DNA from: Sedimentisphaerales bacterium
GTDB lineage: Bacteria; Planctomycetota; Phycisphaerae; Sedimentisphaerales; Anaerobacaceae
Direction of reading: 5' to 3'
DNA: 64,000 bases
Assembly (NCBI GenBank): GCA_016932835.1
Contig: JAFGCD010000067.1
Span: forward strand, 1-64,000
The notes beneath the pieces were generated by a model. It was not told where the DNA came from. It did no database searches and saw nothing but the letters and a program-made list of their open reading frames with translations. Position 1 is the stretch's first letter. The number at the start of each line of letters is the position of its first letter. Below, one piece after another: positions 1-9,079 of the stretch. A program made the translations under genes and the position numbers.

Positions 1-193
1 GAAAAAGGCAAAAAGCAAAAGTAAAAAGAGGAGATTGGCCACAGAGATCACCGAGGACACAGAGGTGCTTTAGAAGCACATAAGTTCAAGTTAGAGCGGG
101 GAAGAACGAAATAACGAGATACGAACGGACAAGATACGCTTCACGCTTCACGATTCACGCGGAGAATTAAAGTAAAAATAGCCACAGAGGACA

Positions 194-216
194 CATCCCT
201 GAGGGACAGGAAGGAC
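194..216 (+). repeat. 23-bp spacer repeat, copy 1
   Basis: The 23 bases around 'catccctgagggacagg' match exactly, in inverted orientation, the sequence at 48599-48621, almost 48 kb away. The core is the palindrome 'tccctgaggga'. Both copies sit in non-coding spacers and have no clear gene next to them on that side. Confidence 0.6.
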
Positions 217-570
217 ACAGAGATAAGAGGCTTAGGGTTTCAGGCATCTTACGTGTACTGCGTCGGCAGGCTGCTTGAGAAGCGAGCTTCTTCGCGGCGT
301 TTCGCCTTCGTCCACTCGGCCCCTTATAGGGGCATAAAATCGAGTGATGGATGATCTAGGCCGTTCAGATGGATCGGGGCTGCGGACCGGCGGGCTTCTG
401 GGGGCGAATGGTGAGGTCGGGCGATTTTTGAAGATGTCTGAAACCGGTTGTTTTGACGGCGGAGATGTTCTAATTATTTTCTCCCGCAAAGGCGCGAAGG
501 CGCAGAGGTAATGAGAGGATGAGTAGATGGGGTAATGGGAGGCCCGGCGGAGGCGGGAAATCCGAGATCC

Positions 571-598
571 TCCCGTAGGGGACGCCTTAGGCGGAGGG
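571..598. repeat. Short palindromic insert, copy 1
   Basis: The core reads 'tcccgtaggggac' followed by 'gccttaggcggagg'. A close relative lies at 1840-1880, where the same two blocks ('cccgtaagggac' and 'gacgccctatgcggag') are separated by about ten extra bases. The two halves are each near-palindromic. This suggests a small repeat family inserted in spacers. Confidence 0.45.
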
Positions 599-672
599 GC
601 GAAAGACGAGAGACGAAAGACGAAAAAACGAGGGATTTTCGGCAAATGCGGCCCCTTTGCGGGACTTTTTGC

Positions 673-700
673 TTGACTTTGGCGGGACATTTGGTATAGT
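673..700 (+). promoter_or_regulatory. Sigma-70-type promoter for the PEP-CTERM gene
   Basis: TTGACT at 673-678 and TATAGT at 695-700 are separated by 16 bp. Both hexamers match the housekeeping consensus well. The predicted start near 707 leaves a leader of about 175 nt before the next gene at 884. A 27-codon frame begins with ATG at 711 but has no ribosome binding site, so I do not call it. Confidence 0.6.
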
Positions 701-883
701 GAAGTTTGTCATGGAGGAGCGGCTGGCAAGGCTGGTCTTTCTACTCAAAGCCATAATCTCTGCGCAAGTAATAGCTGGTGTTGTCAGGAGTTGAGTGACG
801 ATTGGATTGTCCAAGATGCAAGCTATGTCGAGCTTGACGTTTCTTTGCGGTGTGGCAGGCGTTCACTCCGACGGTTTTGAGAA

Positions 884-1720
884 ATGAACTCAAGAAGTCA
901 TAAGGTTGTGCATTTGGTGCAGGCATTGGCGATAATGCTTTTGTCTGCAAAGGCGGGGTTCGGGGTGGTTGTTCCATGGATATCGATGGCGTCGCAGCCG
1001 GATTATTTGCTCGAACAAGCGAACCTGCATAATCCCGGAGGCATAGACCATAGCTGGAACGACATGCCGCTGGTCGATCCCGGGCAGCGTAATCTTGCAG
1101 ATTTTCGGGATGAAATGTCTGTCGGCGGGCGGTACGGAGGGGGCCTTAACTGGGATGATTTGCAGCCTGGCACGGAGATTGCGGATGGTGCGGGAGTGTC
1201 CCTGGACATATTTGGCCTGCCTTTTGATGCCCGCATTAATGCCGGAACCAATGGAAAGTCGATGACAGTGGCGTACAAGGAACAGCCTCAGAGCGAACCG
1301 AAGAATGCGGGCCCAGTATCCGGGGACAAGTATATCGTTGAATTCGACAACATCAATCCGAGTGACTTGGCGCTTTACTTCCAAACGGAAGAAGGCTACG
1401 ACCTTCATGGTTTCGGCATAGTGTTTGCCAACTCAGGCTGGAGTCTGGGCGGGGCGACAATCACATTCTATAACATGCGGAAGCAACTTGCTCAATTCGA
1501 CACAGATGACGGCGTGCTCTTTCTCGACCACTCAACGGATGACAACTTCATCGGGTATTGGGGATCTGAGCCAATCACACAAGTACGCATAACAGCCGAC
1601 GATATGGTGGCCATGGGGCGGTTCGATGATATTGGACTGATATTCACGCCCGAGCCGGGGACGATCCTGCTTCTCGCCCTAGGTGGTTTGGCCTTGTTAC
1701 GTGGACACAGGCAAACATAG
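884..1720 (+). CDS. PEP-CTERM sorted secreted protein
   Basis: This 278-residue protein has an N-terminal signal sequence (hydrophobic run around residues 10-28) and a C-terminal PEP-CTERM signal: 'PEPGTILLLALGGLALL' followed by Arg-rich residues. Proteins with this tail are exported and processed by exosortase in the envelope; no exosortase gene is in this window. The middle part is rich in Asp, Gly and Phe and looks like a beta-sandwich, but I recognise no specific family. A strong promoter lies at 673-700 and a hairpin terminator at 1750-1781, so it is probably monocistronic. The ribosome binding site is poor ('ttttgag'). Confidence 0.85.
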   Translation: MNSRSHKVVHLVQALAIMLLSAKAGFGVVVPWISMASQPDYLLEQANLHNPGGIDHSWNDMPLVDPGQRNLADFRDEMSVGGRYGGGLNWDDLQPGTEIADGAGVSLDIFGLPFDARINAGTNGKSMTVAYKEQPQSEPKNAGPVSGDKYIVEFDNINPSDLALYFQTEEGYDLHGFGIVFANSGWSLGGATITFYNMRKQLAQFDTDDGVLFLDHSTDDNFIGYWGSEPITQVRITADDMVAMGRFDDIGLIFTPEPGTILLLALGGLALLRGHRQT

Positions 1721-1749
1721 ATTTGTCTGCGAATAAATGCTTTGTTATG

Positions 1750-1781
1750 GGGCTGCGAGTATCGTGCTTGCAGCCCTTTTT
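1750..1781 (+). terminator. Intrinsic terminator after PEP-CTERM gene
   Basis: A 10-bp stem (gggctgcgag / cttgcagccc, one G-T pair) with a 7-nt loop is followed by TTTTT. It lies 30 bp after the stop codon at 1720. The stem resembles the terminator at 59653-59688. Confidence 0.85.
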
Positions 1782-1839
1782 GTTTGGCTTCAAGCATCCC
1801 AGACAATCTCCCACGGGCACTTTGCGCTCTCTGCGTAAG

Positions 1840-1944
1840 TCCCGTAAGGGACACCTCACGGTGGGACGCCCTATGCGGAGTCCTAAGGACGGCGGTGAGA
1901 TTGCCACGTCGCCCCTAAGGGACAGGCTTCGCTCCTGGCAATGA
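1840..1944. repeat. Composite palindromic spacer repeat
   Basis: Two elements are joined here. 1840-1890 repeats the copy-1 insert (cccgtaaggg ... gacgccctatgcggag) and adds 'tcctaagga'. 1897-1944 has perfect 7-bp inverted ends ATTGCCA (1900-1906) and TGGCAAT (1936-1942) around 'cccctaaggg'. Sequences of the form 'gattgcca...tggcaatgac' are common intergenic palindromes in many bacteria. The spacer lies between two genes and could form a cruciform or RNA hairpin. Confidence 0.6.
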
Positions 1945-1969
1945 CGGCGCGCGGAGGATGGGGTTGGGA

Positions 1970-3307
1970 TTATTTGTGTCTGTTCATGACGGGTCCGGCG
2001 AAGGTTGCCTGTGCGCAGCAATGGGGGCATTCGATTTCCGGGCCTGCATATTGCGGCTTGACGGCGAGTTTTGCACAGTCGGGGTTGTGGCAGCGGTAGC
2101 TGAATTCGAGGGGGTTGGCTCGGCGGAGAAAGCGGGCGTATTCTTCGAGGAGGATTTCGTGTTCTACGGGGACGAAGGTTGAAGAGGCATGGTCCATTTC
2201 GAAGAGGCAGCATCCGATAATTTTTTCGCCGGTGCGGGCGGAGTCGTCGGGGGCCAGAGCGGTGGTTACGAGGACGGTATCTTGTTCGATGGTTTCGAGG
2301 TCCGCGGTGAGGCAGTAATAAGGTCCGGCGCCCCGGCTGTCGGGATCGATTGGTATGCCTGTGGTTTCATAGGTTCTTATCCTGAGGACGGGAGAGAAGG
2401 CGAGGTCGGGCAGGATTTTCCAGTATGTCTCTGCGACCCAGTTTGCGTTTGTTCCGAAGTGGTCGGCGTCACGGGTGACGAGTTCCGGGCGTCCGTCAAG
2501 GTCGATGTCACGAAAGGAGATTCTGGGACGTCTGACAAGGTAGGCGTCTTCATCGGGAATTGAGATCGGCTGGGGCGAGACTGCGTCGGCGTCACAGGCG
2601 ATGATTGTGGTGAAGGAGTTCATTGCGGTAATCGGGCAGGAGTGTGTGTAGAGGAAGGACGAACGGCCGAGGGGTATGGGGCGGGCGCTCACGGGGCCGA
2701 AAACGCCGGCGAATCTCCTGGGCAGGATGGTCTCGTAGAATGTCTGCTGGAATGCGGCGAGGGTGTATTCGCAGATCCTGTCCCAGACAGGCGGGGGAAT
2801 TGCGATGGTTTCATTGCCGTCGGCAACGGCGAGAGGCGCCGGGGGCGGGGTGAGATCCGGGTGGCGGTTTCCAGGGTATAGGACGACCCACAGGCTGCGG
2901 CGGGCAAATTCTTCGCAAAGAGATTCGAGGTCGGGCAGGGGATTGTCGTACATGATGAGGCAATCGAGACGAGGCCAGGAAAATTCGGGGATATCGGCGA
3001 TGCTGTTGCTCGAGAGGTCGAGCCACTTGATTCGCGGCAGGGGCAGCAGCGGAGAGATATCGGTGATTCTGTTTCGCGGGAGGATTGCGATTTCGAGGTT
3101 GTGGGCGTGTTGGAGCCCGGTGAGGTCTGCGATGCCTGCGTCGGAGGCTTCGAGCGTTGTGAGGCGGAGCATATCGTCGGCTGAGGGGTCAGCGGCGCCG
3201 AGTGCTTCCTCGATAGCTGCTTTGAGGTTCTGATCGGGGATTGCAACGGGCGGGGCACTATCCGCGCCGTCGAGCAGGAGGATCGCCATGAGCAGGACTG
3301 CGGCCAT
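1970..3307 (-). CDS. Secreted leucine-rich-repeat protein with C-terminal zinc ribbon
   Basis: The protein is 445 residues from the Met at 3307, which starts a good signal peptide ('MAAVLLMAILLLDG'); a start at 3385 would add 26 Arg-rich residues before it, which is unlikely. After 'IPDQNLKAAIEEALG', a cap typical of internalin-like LRRs, come about four leucine-rich repeats (roughly residues 50-150). The central part is unknown. Near the C-terminus CHNPDC and CPHC form a likely zinc ribbon. The same N-cap is found in the giant protein at 40720-48270. An exported protein carrying a zinc ribbon is unusual. The role is unknown; LRRs suggest binding to protein or polysaccharide. Confidence 0.75.
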   Translation of the reverse strand: MAAVLLMAILLLDGADSAPPVAIPDQNLKAAIEEALGAADPSADDMLRLTTLEASDAGIADLTGLQHAHNLEIAILPRNRITDISPLLPLPRIKWLDLSSNSIADIPEFSWPRLDCLIMYDNPLPDLESLCEEFARRSLWVVLYPGNRHPDLTPPPAPLAVADGNETIAIPPPVWDRICEYTLAAFQQTFYETILPRRFAGVFGPVSARPIPLGRSSFLYTHSCPITAMNSFTTIIACDADAVSPQPISIPDEDAYLVRRPRISFRDIDLDGRPELVTRDADHFGTNANWVAETYWKILPDLAFSPVLRIRTYETTGIPIDPDSRGAGPYYCLTADLETIEQDTVLVTTALAPDDSARTGEKIIGCCLFEMDHASSTFVPVEHEILLEEYARFLRRANPLEFSYRCHNPDCAKLAVKPQYAGPEIECPHCCAQATFAGPVMNRHK

Positions 3308-3520
3308 TTCGATTCGGTTCCGCGGGGCGTTTCGGTTCCGGGTTCGACGTGACTCGATTCTACGCCAGCGGACCGGAGAAGGCAACAGGGCGATTCTGTT
3401 TCGAGGGAGTTTTTTCTTTCCTAATTTGTGGGTGTCTGTTAAAAAGGCGGTCGGGTTTTGTTTCGGCCTGATTTACTATCGTGAAATGTTGGGTTAAATT
3501 CACTGGAGGTTTGCAGAAAA

Positions 3521-5824
3521 ATGGAACGGAAAACTTTAACTAAGAGGTTTCGGCCGGTCAGAATTGGTGTTTTTGCGGTTGTCTGTGCGGTTTTGTGCGG
3601 TTCGTGCGCATCGAGGAGCTCGTATTCTGCTGCTGACGGGCCGCTTTTGACGCGGTGGGCGGAGGATGTATCTGCTAAGAAGCCTTTGCCTGAGTATCCT
3701 CGGCCTCAGATGGTTCGCAAGGAGTGGGTGAATCTTAACGGGCTTTGGGACTATGCGATTGTCGGCAAGAATGCATCGCAGCCGAGCGAGTTCGACGGCG
3801 AGATTCTGGTGCCCTATCCTGTGGAGTCGGCTCTTTCGGGTGTTATGAAGCCTGTGGGGCCTGAGAAGCGGCTTTGGTACCGCCGGACTTTCAAGACTGC
3901 CGGCAAGTGGAAAGACAAGCGCGTTTTGCTGCATTTCGGCGCGGTGGATTGGGATAGCACCGTCTGGGTCAACGGGAAGAAGGTCGGCGGCCACAAGGGG
4001 GGTTACGATCCGTTCAGCTTCGATATTACCGATGCGCTTACGGGCAAGGGTGAGCAGGAGATAGTCGTTTCGGTGTGGGACCCGACGGATGCGGGGACTC
4101 AGCCGAGGGGCAAGCAGATTCGCCGGCCGGGCGGGATCTGGTACACGGCTGTTACGGGTATCTGGCAGACGGCGTGGGTCGAGGCGGTCGCGGAGACGCA
4201 TGTCGAGAGCATCAAGATTACGCCGAAGGTTGACGGAAATGCGGTGGAACTCGGCCTGAACGTGGCTTCCGGCGGGGGCGATATTGCGGTTAACGTTGAG
4301 GTTCTCGACGAGGGCAGGGCGGTTGCGGAGGCCCAGGTCGAGATAGCCGGCGCCGGCAGGGGCGCTATCTCGCCGCTGGTCGCTGTGGCTGTCGAGGATG
4401 CGAAACTTTGGTCGCCTGATTCGCCTTTTCTTTACGATTTGAAGATTACAGTTGCGCAGGACGGCAAGGTCGTTGACCGGGTTTCGAGCTACTTCGGGAT
4501 GCGCAAAATCGAGTTGAAGAAGGACAAGAACGGCATCAATCGGCTCTTCCTGAATAACGAGGCGCTGTTCCAGTACGGCCCTCTGGACCAGGGGTGGTGG
4601 CCCGACGGTCTTTACACTGCTCCGAGCGACGAGGCTTTGCGGTACGACCTGGAGGTCATCAAGAAGCTTGGCTGCAACATGCTGCGCAAGCATGTGAAGG
4701 TCGAGCCCGACCGGCTTTATTACTGGTGCGACAAGTTAGGGGTGCTGGTGTGGCAGGATATGCCGAGCGGAGATAAATATATCGGTGGCAGCGACCCGGA
4801 TATCGAGCGGACGGCGGAGTCGGGCGCGCAGTTCGAGATGGAACTGAAGGCAATGATTGCAACGTTCTACAACCACCCGAGCATTATCATGTGGGTTCCT
4901 TACAACGAGGGCTGGGGACAGTGGGATACGGCGCGTATCGTGGATATGATTCGCGGTCTGGACCCGACTCGGCTTGTGAACAACACGAGCGGGTGGGCGG
5001 ACCGGAAGGTCGGAGACGTTCACGATATTCACAGCTACCCGGGGCCGTCGGCCCCGCCTGTGGAGGAGAATCGCGCGGCTGTACTCGGGGAGTTCGGGGG
5101 GCTTGGGCTGCCCGTGAAGGGTCATACATGGCAGGAAGAGAAGAACTGGGGCTATCGCAGTTACGAGGATCGCGAGGCGCTTACGGATGCTTACGTGAAT
5201 CTGCTGAACAGGCTTCGGACGCTGATCGGCGGCGGCTTGAGCGCTGCGGTTTACACGCAGACGACGGATGTCGAGGTCGAGGTCAACGGGTTTATGACTT
5301 ACGATCGTGCGATGATCAAGCCCGACGTGGAGAAGGCTGCGGCCGCGGCGAAGAAGCTGTACCTTCCGCCGCCGATAGTCAAGACGATCGTGCCTTCGTC
5401 GCGCAGGGAAGGGATCAAGTGGAAGTACACTATGGATAAGCCTGCGGACGGGTGGGAGCAGTGCGGGTTCGATGATTCGTCGTGGGACAGCGGGCCGGGC
5501 GGGTTCGGGACGCGGATGACTCCGGGCACGGCGGTTCGGACGGAGTGGAACAGCTCGGATATATGGATTCGCAGGAGCTTCGAGATAGGCAGCAAGCCTG
5601 GGCAGGCGTATCTTTCGATGCACCACGACGAGGATGCGGAGATTTATATCAACGGCAAGCTGGTCAAGAAGGTCGATGGTTATACGACGGGTTACGGCGA
5701 GTTCGAGTTCGACACTTCTGCCCTGAAGGCGGGGAAGAACTGCATCGCGATCCACTGCCGACAGACCGGCGGGGGGCAGTACATCGACGCCGGGATCGTG
5801 GAATTGAAAGAGCAGGCCGAGTGA
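3521..5824 (+). CDS. Glycoside hydrolase family 2 enzyme
   Basis: This 767-residue protein is a GH2 enzyme (beta-galactosidase, beta-glucuronidase or similar retaining exo-glycosidase). Residues about 40-200 form the sugar-binding jelly roll, about 200-330 the immunoglobulin-like domain, and about 340-620 the TIM barrel. The likely acid/base is Glu463 in 'YNEGWG' and the nucleophile Glu524 in 'LGEFGG'. An extra C-terminal jelly-roll domain (about 640-760) resembles a galactose-binding module. The N-terminus has a signal peptide ending in 'LCGSCAS', a possible but imperfect lipobox. A GGAGGT ribosome binding site precedes the ATG. A sulfatase follows 119 bp downstream on the same strand, so the two may attack the same sulfated glycan. 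The substrate cannot be read from sequence. Confidence 0.9.
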   Translation: MERKTLTKRFRPVRIGVFAVVCAVLCGSCASRSSYSAADGPLLTRWAEDVSAKKPLPEYPRPQMVRKEWVNLNGLWDYAIVGKNASQPSEFDGEILVPYPVESALSGVMKPVGPEKRLWYRRTFKTAGKWKDKRVLLHFGAVDWDSTVWVNGKKVGGHKGGYDPFSFDITDALTGKGEQEIVVSVWDPTDAGTQPRGKQIRRPGGIWYTAVTGIWQTAWVEAVAETHVESIKITPKVDGNAVELGLNVASGGGDIAVNVEVLDEGRAVAEAQVEIAGAGRGAISPLVAVAVEDAKLWSPDSPFLYDLKITVAQDGKVVDRVSSYFGMRKIELKKDKNGINRLFLNNEALFQYGPLDQGWWPDGLYTAPSDEALRYDLEVIKKLGCNMLRKHVKVEPDRLYYWCDKLGVLVWQDMPSGDKYIGGSDPDIERTAESGAQFEMELKAMIATFYNHPSIIMWVPYNEGWGQWDTARIVDMIRGLDPTRLVNNTSGWADRKVGDVHDIHSYPGPSAPPVEENRAAVLGEFGGLGLPVKGHTWQEEKNWGYRSYEDREALTDAYVNLLNRLRTLIGGGLSAAVYTQTTDVEVEVNGFMTYDRAMIKPDVEKAAAAAKKLYLPPPIVKTIVPSSRREGIKWKYTMDKPADGWEQCGFDDSSWDSGPGGFGTRMTPGTAVRTEWNSSDIWIRRSFEIGSKPGQAYLSMHHDEDAEIYINGKLVKKVDGYTTGYGEFEFDTSALKAGKNCIAIHCRQTGGGQYIDAGIVELKEQAE

Positions 5825-5943
5825 GTAAACGGATACTCCGTGACAATACACAGTGTGCTCTTGCGGGCGCGACTAGAGCGTGCGGGTCGTTTTTGTGCGC
5901 ACTGCCGAGCAGTTCCGGGCGGCCTGTTGGAAGAAAGGCTGAT

Positions 5944-7371
5944 ATGAATCGTCGTGGTTTTTTGAAGTGTGCGGGGTTGTGTCTCGGGGTGGGAGCGGGT
6001 TGTTCGCGGGTATTTGCGGGGGGCGGGGGCGAAAGGCGGCCCAATATCGTCTTGATCGTCAGCGACGACCACGGGACCGATGCGCTGGGCTGCTACGGCA
6101 ATACCGTAATCAAGACGCCGCACCTCGACTCGCTGGCGCGAGATGGGGTGCGGTTTACAAATGCTTTCTGCACGACGGCAAGCTGCAGCGCGAGCAGGTC
6201 GGTCATACTGAGCGGGATGTACAACCACGCGACGGGGCAGTACGGGCATGAACATTCGTATCACCATTTCATATCGTTTTCGAATATTCGCAGCCTGCCT
6301 GTTCGGCTGAGCGAAGCGGGGTACCGGACGGCTCGAATCGGCAAGTATCACGTTGCGCCGGAGGAGGTGTATAGATTCGATGCAGCCTTGCCGGGCGGCA
6401 GTCGAAGTCCGGTTCGAATGGCGGAAAACTGCAGGGACTTCATATCGGGCGGGGATGAGCCGTTCTTTCTTTACTTCTGCACTGCTGACCCGCATCGGGG
6501 CGGGGGGACTGCGGAGGATTTGCCGGGCCGGCCGGACCTGTTCGGCAACAGGGCGAACGGCTATCCGGGGGTCACGGAAATCGAGTACGAGGCGAAGGAC
6601 GTTGTCGTGCCGGCGTTCCTGCCTGACTCGGCGGAATGCCGAGCGGAGCTTGCGCAGTATTATCAGTCGGTGAGCCGGCTCGATCAGGGGGTCGGGCGGC
6701 TGATGGGGGTTTTGAGAGAGACGGGCAAGAGTGAGAATACGGTTGTGATTTATATTTCCGACAACGGGGTAGCCTTTCCGGGGGCGAAGACGACGCTCTA
6801 CGAGCCGGGGATGCGGCTGCCGATGATAGTGCGCGATCCGCATAACAAGAAGCGGGGCGTCACATGCGATGCGCTTGTCAACTACGCGGACCTTGCACCG
6901 ACGATTCTGGATTTTGCCGGGTCGAGCGATGTTGCGGGGATGCACGGGCGCTGCTTCCGTAAAGTAATCGGCAGCGAGCGCGCGGAAGGCTGGGACGAGA
7001 CGTACGCCTCGCATACATTTCATGAGATTACGATGTACTACCCGATGCGGGTTGTTCGCGGGCGGCGGTACAAGCTGATATGGAACATCGCGTACGGGCT
7101 GGATTATCCTTTCGCGAGCGACTTATGGGCCTCATCGACGTGGCAGGGGGTGCTTAAGCGCAGGGAAAAGTACTACGGCAAGCGGGCGGTCGCCGCTTAT
7201 ATCCGGCGGGCGCAGTTCGAGTTGTACGACCTGGAAAACGATCCGGACGAAGTGAAGAATCTGGCGGGCGAGGCGAACTGCGCAAAAGTGCTCGCTGAGA
7301 TGAAGGCGAAACTGAAGGCCTTCCAGAAGCGAACGAAAGACCCTTGGATCGTCAAGTGGGACTACGAGTAG
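5944..7371 (+). CDS. Tat-exported sulfatase (S1 family, heparan N-sulfatase-like)
   Basis: The 475-residue product begins with a twin-arginine signal, 'NRRGFLK', and then 'RPNIVLIVSDDHG', the metal-binding start of the alkaline phosphatase/sulfatase fold. The active-site motif is C81-S-A-S-R85; Cys81 would be converted to formylglycine. The surroundings 'SGMYNHATGQYGH' are typical of the S1_8 group, related to N-sulfoglucosamine sulfohydrolase. The open frame reaches back to 5482 inside the GH2 gene, but Tat signal and context fix the start at 5944. It probably removes sulfate from a polysaccharide in the periplasm. The substrate is inferred only from family resemblance. Confidence 0.9.
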   Translation: MNRRGFLKCAGLCLGVGAGCSRVFAGGGGERRPNIVLIVSDDHGTDALGCYGNTVIKTPHLDSLARDGVRFTNAFCTTASCSASRSVILSGMYNHATGQYGHEHSYHHFISFSNIRSLPVRLSEAGYRTARIGKYHVAPEEVYRFDAALPGGSRSPVRMAENCRDFISGGDEPFFLYFCTADPHRGGGTAEDLPGRPDLFGNRANGYPGVTEIEYEAKDVVVPAFLPDSAECRAELAQYYQSVSRLDQGVGRLMGVLRETGKSENTVVIYISDNGVAFPGAKTTLYEPGMRLPMIVRDPHNKKRGVTCDALVNYADLAPTILDFAGSSDVAGMHGRCFRKVIGSERAEGWDETYASHTFHEITMYYPMRVVRGRRYKLIWNIAYGLDYPFASDLWASSTWQGVLKRREKYYGKRAVAAYIRRAQFELYDLENDPDEVKNLAGEANCAKVLAEMKAKLKAFQKRTKDPWIVKWDYE

Positions 7372-7386
7372 GGTCGCAGCGCGGGC

Positions 7387-7414
7387 TTGACAGCCGGGCT
7401 GGGGCGGTTATGAT
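7387..7414 (+). promoter_or_regulatory. Promoter of the xylulokinase unit
   Basis: TTGACA (7387-7392) and TATGAT (7409-7414) are spaced by 16 bp, a strong housekeeping-type promoter. It lies 15 bp after the sulfatase stop, and the leader to the ATG at 7536 is about 115 nt. Confidence 0.7.
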
Positions 7415-7434
7415 GAGCGGAGATAATCATATTG

Positions 7435-7456
7435 CGGCGCAAGTGCAGTTGCGCCG
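7435..7456 (+). promoter_or_regulatory. Inverted repeat in xylulokinase leader, possible operator
   Basis: CGGCGCAA and TTGCGCCG form a perfect 8-bp inverted repeat with a 6-nt spacer. It starts about 15 nt downstream of the predicted transcription start, a place suited to a repressor site or an RNA hairpin. There is no U-tract, so it is not a terminator. No regulator gene lies beside it. Confidence 0.45.
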
Positions 7457-7535
7457 GTCACGATTTTGAAGTCACAGTCAGCCGGTCGCCGAGGCCGAGA
7501 AGGCACAAGGCGCACACAAGGGAAGGGGCAGGCAA

Positions 7536-9035
7536 ATGGCGCTACTGATGGGTTACGATGTGGGCAGTTCGTCGGTGAAGGCGACGCTGCTGGATGCGGA
7601 GACGGGGCAAGTTCTGGGCAGTGCGACGTCACCGGATAAGGAGCTTGATATTATCGCCGAGCGGATAGGCTGGGCCGAGCAGCATCCGGAGACGTGGTGG
7701 GAGCACGTTGTAAAGGCGACGCAGAAGATCGCCTCTCAAATTCAAAGTTCGAAATTCGAAATTCGAAATGTTGGAGCGATCGGGATTTCGTACCAGATGC
7801 ACGGGCTGGTGTGCGTGGATAAGGAGAATAAGGTTCTTCGCCCTTCGATTATCTGGTGCGACAGCCGGGCGGTCGAGATCGGCGAGGCGGCGGCGAAGGC
7901 TATCGGGGCGGAGAAGTGCCTGAAACGGCTGTTCAACCTGCCGGGCAATTTCACTGCTTCGAAGTTGGCGTGGGTGAAGGAGAACGAGCCGGAGGTTTAT
8001 GCGAAGATATATAAGGTCATGCTTCCGGGCGACTATATCGCGATGAAGATGACGGGCGAAATCAAGACGACGGTGTCGGGGCTTTCCGAAGGGATCATGT
8101 GGGACTTCGAGAAGGACGCTTTGGCGGGGTTTGTGCTGGATAATTACGGCATCTCCGGCGGCCTTGTCGCCGAGACGGCTGCGACGTTCGGGGTCCAGGG
8201 GGAATTGACGAAGGCTGCGGCGGGGGAGCTTGGCCTGTCTGCGGGCACGCCGGTCGGCTATCGGGGCGGCGACCAGCCCAACAATGCGCTTTCGCTAGGC
8301 GTTCTGGAGCCGGGCGAGATTGCCGTTACTGCGGGGACATCGGGAGTCGTTTACGGGGTGAGCGACCGGAAGAAATACGATTCGAAGTCGCGGGTAAACG
8401 TTTTCGTGCACGTCAACCACGCCAAGGAGGCGCCGCGGTATGGTGTGCTTTTGTGTCTGAACGGGACGGGTATTCTCAATAGCTGGCTCAAGCACAACTT
8501 CGCAGGCGACGGGCTGGACTATCCGGAGATGAACGACCTTGCCGCGACGGTGGGTGTCGGCTCGGACGGCCTTATGATATTGCCGTACGGCAACGGGGCC
8601 GAGCGGACGCTCGAGAATCGTAATATCGGGGCGTCGGTGCACGGGTGGAACTTCAACGTGCATAAGAAGGCCCACTTCCTTCGCGCGGCGCAGGAGGGGA
8701 TTGTCTTTGCGCTGAACTACGGGCTCGGCATCATGCGGGGTATGGGAATTGAATTGAAGACGGTCAAGGCCGGCAATGCGAACATGTTTCTCAGCCCGCT
8801 GTTCGCCGAGGCATTCGCGACGGTTACCGGCGCGAGCGTCGAGCTTTACAATACGGACGGCTCTCAGGGGGCCGCCCGCGGCGCGGGGATTGGGACGGGA
8901 ATCTACAAGAGCGCGGGCGAAGCGTTCGTCGGATTAGCTCCCGTGCGGACAATCGAGGCGAATGCGAAGCTTGCAGGTGCTTACGAGCAGGCGTATTCAG
9001 GCTGGTCAAACGTTCTGGCGGGTCAACTGCAATAG
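7536..9035 (+). CDS. xylB: Xylulokinase-type FGGY carbohydrate kinase
   Basis: The 499-residue protein phosphorylates a pentulose, most likely D-xylulose to xylulose 5-phosphate, in the cytoplasm. The N-terminus 'GYDVGSSSVKATLLD' is the FGGY phosphate-binding loop. 'YQMHGLV' and 'RPSIIWCDSRA' are typical of xylulokinases, 'GGDQPNNALSLG' carries the catalytic Asp, and 'AGTSGVVYG' is the second phosphate motif. Length fits the family. The ribosome binding site is 'aaggggcagg'. A xylose isomerase gene lies 2.2 kb downstream, with one secreted unknown between them, which supports xylose use. A short in-frame stretch near residues 68-75 is low complexity ('caaattcaaagttcgaaattcgaaattcg'). Confidence 0.9.
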   Translation: MALLMGYDVGSSSVKATLLDAETGQVLGSATSPDKELDIIAERIGWAEQHPETWWEHVVKATQKIASQIQSSKFEIRNVGAIGISYQMHGLVCVDKENKVLRPSIIWCDSRAVEIGEAAAKAIGAEKCLKRLFNLPGNFTASKLAWVKENEPEVYAKIYKVMLPGDYIAMKMTGEIKTTVSGLSEGIMWDFEKDALAGFVLDNYGISGGLVAETAATFGVQGELTKAAAGELGLSAGTPVGYRGGDQPNNALSLGVLEPGEIAVTAGTSGVVYGVSDRKKYDSKSRVNVFVHVNHAKEAPRYGVLLCLNGTGILNSWLKHNFAGDGLDYPEMNDLAATVGVGSDGLMILPYGNGAERTLENRNIGASVHGWNFNVHKKAHFLRAAQEGIVFALNYGLGIMRGMGIELKTVKAGNANMFLSPLFAEAFATVTGASVELYNTDGSQGAARGAGIGTGIYKSAGEAFVGLAPVRTIEANAKLAGAYEQAYSGWSNVLAGQLQ

Positions 9036-9079
9036 AGAATTTCGAGTACACAGGGCAAGCGATTTTGAGGAGCAAGCGA

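Larger units (their letters stand above)
1..672. other. Gene-free spacer with degenerate repeats
   Basis: I see no credible gene here. Open frames on the minus strand are low-complexity and lack a ribosome binding site. The stretch contains recurring words such as 'cacagaggacac' and 'gacgagagacgaaagacgaa', plus a short palindromic insert near 571-598. It looks like accumulated intergenic repeat debris rather than a decayed gene. Confidence 0.6.

Noticed and set aside
711-794. 27-codon frame starting at the predicted transcription start before the PEP-CTERM gene
   Set aside because: It would be nearly leaderless, with no ribosome binding site and no signal or motif.
5482-5943. N-terminal extension of the sulfatase frame overlapping the GH2 gene
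   Set aside because: The Tat signal begins at 5944, and the extension is an out-of-frame reading of GH2 coding sequence.
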